DNA of 64,000 nucleotides from Palaemon carinicauda (lineage: Eukaryota > Arthropoda > Malacostraca > Decapoda > Palaemonidae), in the NCBI RefSeq assembly GCF_036898095.1, contig NC_090751.1, positions 54,429,257 through 54,493,256 of the forward strand, written 5' to 3'. The translations under genes and the position numbers were made by a program. The notes beneath the pieces were generated by a model. The model was given only the letters and a program-made list of their open reading frames with translations, had not been told where the DNA came from and did no database searches. Shown piece by piece: positions 47,301 to 53,300 of this stretch. Each line of letters opens with the position of its first letter. Position 1 is the stretch's first letter.

Positions 47301-50300
47301 TAAGGTCCCCATTTTTTGTCTCATTTGTTTGATATCGGCTACCCCCCAAAATTGGGGAAGTGCCTTGGTATATGTATGTGTGTATGCTTCATTAATAATT
47401 TTTAAACCATAATGTTATTATGGTCCTTCCAAATTTCACAGAGGGTTAGGTTGGTGTTATCAGTGACATCAAGCATTTTTTTGAAGGAAATGCTTTATCT
47501 AACAGCTTCTTGAAATTTGAAATAACCTGTTGGTCCATGGGCTGGAGGAGTGGAGTGGTATTGGGCGGCAGAGATAGTGGACCTTAATAAACTTATCATC
47601 ATCAAGAATGTCATCTTCAAGACCTGAAGGGTGGCCAAGGGCATTGTCTAAAATGAGAAGACATTTCAGTGGCAGGTTTTTCTCCATCAAATATTTCCTG
47701 ACTGCCAGACCAAAGACCAGATTTACCAATTATGTGAAAAAATGCCTCAACCCATGCCTTTGAATTTGCTTGCCACATCACTTAAGCTTTTCTTTCAAGA
47801 TCTTATGACTCTTGAAAGCATGTGGGTTTTTGGAGTTATACACCAGCAGTGGCTTGATCTTGCAGTCACCACTGGCATTAGCACACAAGGCTAGAGTCAA
47901 TGTATCTTTCATGGGTTTATGGCCCGGCATTTTCTTTTCTTCTGCCATGATGAATGTCCTCCGTGATATCTTTTTCCAAAAAAGGCTAGTTTCATCACAG
48001 TTGACTTGGTGGGGGATGTAATCTTCCGCAGCAACAAGTGAGGCAAAACGTTCAACTTACTCCTCCACGGCTTTCACATCCGACCTCGCAGCTTCTCCAT
48101 GCCTCACAACTAAGTGGATCCAGTTTGCTTTTTAAAGTTATCAAACCAGCCACTAGCTTTGAATGTCTCTGCTGCTGTTGATGTCATCCCACTCTCATCT
48201 GCTTCCTTTTATTTCAAATCTGTATGTTGCGCTGGCCTTCTCACAGAAGATTATTTCAGTCACGCTATCTCCTGCCAGCTGCTTATCTTTAATCCACAGC
48301 AACAGAAGCCTCTCCATCTCGTCATTTATATCTTTCTGTAACTTCGACATGATGGTTAAGCCTTTAGAAGACTTTGTGCTCTTAATAGCATCCTTCTGTT
48401 TGAGGATAGTACATATCGTCAATGTACTCGTTTCGTAATGGCGAGCCAACTCACTCACACAGAATCCACGCTCATGTTTTTCAATAATTTCATGCTTCAC
48501 CTCTATCATAGTCATGGCGAGCGATTGTGATGCAGTTCTGGTAGCCCCTGCTGCTTCCTCCGATGCCTTAGATGACCGCGGAGGTAGCAGCAGTAGGGGA
48601 TTCAGCATTATGAAGCTTCATCTGTGGTGGATAATGTGGGAGGGTGGGCTGTGGCACTCTAGCAGTACCAGCTGAACTCGGTTGAGTCCCTTGTTAGGCT
48701 GGGAGGAACGTAGAGAGTAGAGGTCCCCTTTTTTGTTTTGTTTCATTTGTTGATGTCGGCTACCCCCCAAAATTGGGGGAAGTGCCTTGGTATATGTATG
48801 TATGTGTACCAATTTATCCACTCGCTTTCTTTTGGCCCATCACTTATCAAGATAATTGTCTACAAAAACAGTAGAACCCCGCAATAACGGACTAATAAGG
48901 GGGAAGGGGTGTCCGGTACTGTCGATAGTCCATTGTATCGCAAGTTTCCATATGCAGAGAATCAAGCAAAATTATACCAAATTCTATAGGCTATAGAGGC
49001 CTACCATATATGCCAAACATGTAGTTAACATCAAAACGAACAGCTGAGATTATATTACGTGTTTTTCACCTAAGGATCACATAATCAAGGAGTTAAATTA
49101 AATGTTAATGAAAATGAAGTAATATAATATATCAATAACTGAATACAGCGCCAGAAAACACTAGTGAGTAATCTAGGAATTACTGCTACTCCCTTAGTTA
49201 TATCTATAAGTAAAAAAAAAAAATCCTAAAATAATATATACAAGACTACTTTATATGTAAATGAATAAGTAAATAAATATGAATATTGCATATATCCGAC
49301 CACAAAACAATCTATTGATTGGACAATGTAAAAAAGAAAGAAAAAAAAACTATTTTTAACATCTCTTTATGGTATAAAAAGACTGCTAAATCATGAAACC
49401 ATCTGTGTAAGCATACAGTAAAATCTAAGTTTTGGTTATGTCGAGATGTTATTATAATTTCATTTTACTCAATGTATGCTTGAAAATTAAAAATAAACTA
49501 AATAAAACCGATTCTATATCACATCTTCCATTTACATTTCGTCCCAATGAACAAACGAACAGCAAATGAATAAACAAACAAACGAAAGTATTTATACATT
49601 TAATTGATAACTAACAATACATATAGTTTTTATTAAATTGTATAAAACCTTTTGAATTATGTGATAGTTTGAATAAGTTTGGGAATTATATTAAGAATAT
49701 TTATGTGCACATGTCCTTGCTAGCCGTGGCTTGAATCAGCTGACATTGTTAACATGTAATCAACTGGGCTCTAAATGAATTTTCCAAACTTATTCAAAAC
49801 GTCTTATAATAGATATTGCAAATATCAATGCTGTATGTTCTTTTCACTTGATATTTCCATCCAATTACTCTTAAAATCAATGCAGCTGTCCTAGAATAGG
49901 GCAACAGACTCTTGAATACTGCTCACCTATGATCTGGTCCAGGATGGTAACTGAATGTCAGTCTATCCTTCATTCTGTCATGGTTACTGCTCAATGCTGA
50001 AATTCCTTTGGAATGAGTAACATTACATTTTCAATCATAACTCCATCTGTCAGAATAGAAAATCTGTTCATTTTGCTCAATTAATTTTGATAAAGGCCTT
50101 AATCTCAATAAAGGCTCCGAAAAGTCTTGGTTTTGGTTCAGCCTTGTGAACTGCTGAAACATATCCTAAATGAACTTGTGCATAAATATATCTCCTCTGC
50201 AGCTGAATGGATTCCTATTACCTGGTCTTGAGATAGGAGATCAAGGATATGATACCAGGCTCTGAAGGTATTCTTGTCCAAGGACAGTCAATTCTCCTTA

Positions 50301-53300
50301 AATGGGAGTCTGCAAGCTTTCTCTGAGAATCCATAACCATGACTTTTGGGTGAACTGGATTAGTGTTTTAACAGGTTGGAAAGATGCCGAGTGGGAGCTA
50401 GGTCACAAGATGTATTTAACCATTATAAGACCAGTGCTGAAGGGCTTGTTACTGAATAAAAAAAAAAAGGTAATGGTAAAATGCAAAGAAATATCAGTAA
50501 GAAAATACTTGTTGCCTCTAGTAGTGTTTTGAAGGATGATGTCATGTCACTCCTGTCAGGTATGACATATTGCATCATAATCCTGCCAACTGCTGTGCAA
50601 TGAAAGACTCTTGAAAACACTATCTAAATACCTGTAATTTAACCCAATTAATTATTATTTACATATTCCCAAAACATTGTCATTAGCCTAGCTGAAAAGT
50701 TGTGTGATCAACTTGAAACCAATACTTTAAAGTGTATACAATAAAAGTTTTCTTTTTATTGCTACTATTGCAGAAATGACCTTAACCAATTTTGAAAAAA
50801 ATTTAAGTTCTGTACTTGGAATATAAAAATTCTACAATTGGTGAAAAAAATATTAGAATAAGAGAGATTTCATATTAATTTAACAACCTGGCTGCTGGCC
50901 ACTAATAGATCTCAGGGGCACATTTACAAAAGCTACTGCTATCATCTTATTCAGGAACTGATTCTTAATTGCAATTACTAACAAAGGTAAATGCAAACTT
51001 ACTTTACATTTCTTCAATAATTACTGGTGGTAATGACTAAAATATTTTTATTTTGTTTTACAGATTAATGAAGCATTTGCACCACAGACCATAGCCTGTC
51101 AGAGAGCCCTTGATCTTGATCCAGCCATTTTGAATATGAATGGAGGAGCTATTGCTCTGGGACATCCTCTTGGAGCATCAGGTTCTCGTATTACTGCCCA
51201 TGTAGTTCATGAAATCAGGTATTTGCCTCTTGTCACCAGTTTCCTATATAAACCATATAAGTTTTTATTATTTTCATCAAGTTTTATCACATAAAATTTT
51301 GACTTTTCGTCTTTGGGTCTTCAAATTGAGAGGCTTAAAATGAGAACATTGGACTTGGCTAAAGTATTGTCAAACTGGAATTTTAAATTGTGTCAAGTGT
51401 TGATGCCATTAAAAATATATTTTCATATAAAATTTAAATATTGATATTTGTTATTACATTAACTTTGATATGGAAATTTAGTTTTATAAGAAAGACAAAT
51501 TACATAACTAAAGTTTTACATTCTATATATTATGAGTGTATTTAAAGTGAGTAGGGGATGTGACTATTTTTTTTTTAAATGTACCATAGAATATTTCCAA
51601 TAATCCATTTAATCTTATCTGTTATGTATAGCAGTCATAAAACTGCTAACACTGGGCCTTACGGCTCAAATATATCTGGTCTTCCTAATCTGCTATAGTT
51701 GAATTGAAAATAATGATTGCCGGGAAGAGGTTAAGAAACCTTTTTTTTTTTTTTTGCTGACATCATCATTTGTTCATTACAACCTACTGATCATGAAATA
51801 CCTGAATAGCAAGTTTAAAGGCCGCTCATGAATGGCAGAGGCAAGGGACAGTGACATTGCCCTATAAAGCAGGACAATGCTCTAGAAACTGACCATATAT
51901 ACACATGATCAGCACCCAAGCTGTGGCCGAGGAGGGCCAGGCAGTGGCTGTTGATGACTCAGCAGATAGACCCATAGGTTCCCCAAACTCCCCATCCTTA
52001 GCTCACAAGGATTGTGAGGTTGCAGCAACCAAATAATCTAACAAGGTTGAGCGGGACTCGAACTCCAGTCTGGCGATCACCAGTCAGGGACGTTACCACA
52101 TCGGCCACCACAACACCTAAGTTAGGAAGTATGAATCTAAAGGTTCCTAATTGTATCAAGTTTAGATAGTCACATACTTTCTGTAAGAGAGATTGTGGAT
52201 TCCTGACTGGTGATGCCTCAGACACCAGAATTGGAAGCTGTTGTTTGTGCAAGAATGGATGCACTTCCTTCCTGAGCCTGCTGGTACAAGTTGATGAAGG
52301 AAAGACACTCACTGCTGCTGTCTATCATTTTACCCAGGTACTCCATTCTCTTCTTAGATGCGAGACTTATTTTCCCGGTTGATCACAATCCCCAGATTGT
52401 GGTAAAAGGAAAGCGTGTCTATCTTGGAGCAACTGCATCCTGGAAGAGGACAATAGTATCAGCCAATTGTTGATGCACATTTTAGTGGGCACACACAGTA
52501 AAAACCAAGAAAACACTCGTTAAAACTTTCAGAGTGGTAGACAGTTTGAATATACACCTCAGGACTGATGATTAGATACCTTGAAAGTTCAATGGAGAGA
52601 GGTCAATAACTAGTCTCCAGTTGCTAAGTGACTACTCAACCTGGAATAGTCAGCCTAGATAACTGTCTATGTTGACAATGAGCAAGTTCTCCTACTATTG
52701 CTTTCACCTCTGCTGCTAGGGGTCAGAGGTTTCCACCATTTCAGAGGGTCAGTCTGGAATCTCAACAGTGTGGGAAGTGAGGGGTGAGTTGGTAAAAGGT
52801 AGCTGTTATCTATCCTGAAGGACTTCCGCCACTCTGCTTTCTGCTGACTCCAATGGCTTGACAGGCATCCACTATTTGAAAAAGCAGGAGAGGATTGTCT
52901 ATCAACACCACCCGGACTGGAGGTGACAGGGGCCATAAGTTGGGAGTGTTCCCCTAACTTTTCTTTAAGGCTCTGGAGATCACTGGAGTCTTCCTCAGTG
53001 CTGATCTCAAAGGCATGGTGGGGTTTAAGTTCAAGTTGTCCATGTTGTTGCTTGAAGGACCAGGTTTCTCCATCTTTTCATCGTGACCTCCACGTCCTTA
53101 TACAGGAAATGGGCCACAGTCTTCAGTATTGGGATATCTCTTCTACCCTTAAAAAGGGGAAAGTAGCCACTGAACAGTTTCAGTGCAGTAGTTTTAAGCC
53201 CTTAAGCAAAGGAGAATAGTTTGTTAATCTCTGTTGTTAGATGTATGAGAACAGTGGAATGTGAAAAGAATAGGCCCAGGCACTATTCAGTGCATGTATA

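Noticed and set aside
48871..48960. TIR of the Tigger relic at 48871
   Set aside because: The CAGTAGAACCCCGC motif is oriented as the left end of an element extending to the right, not as the right end of the minus-strand transposase, and no partner was found.
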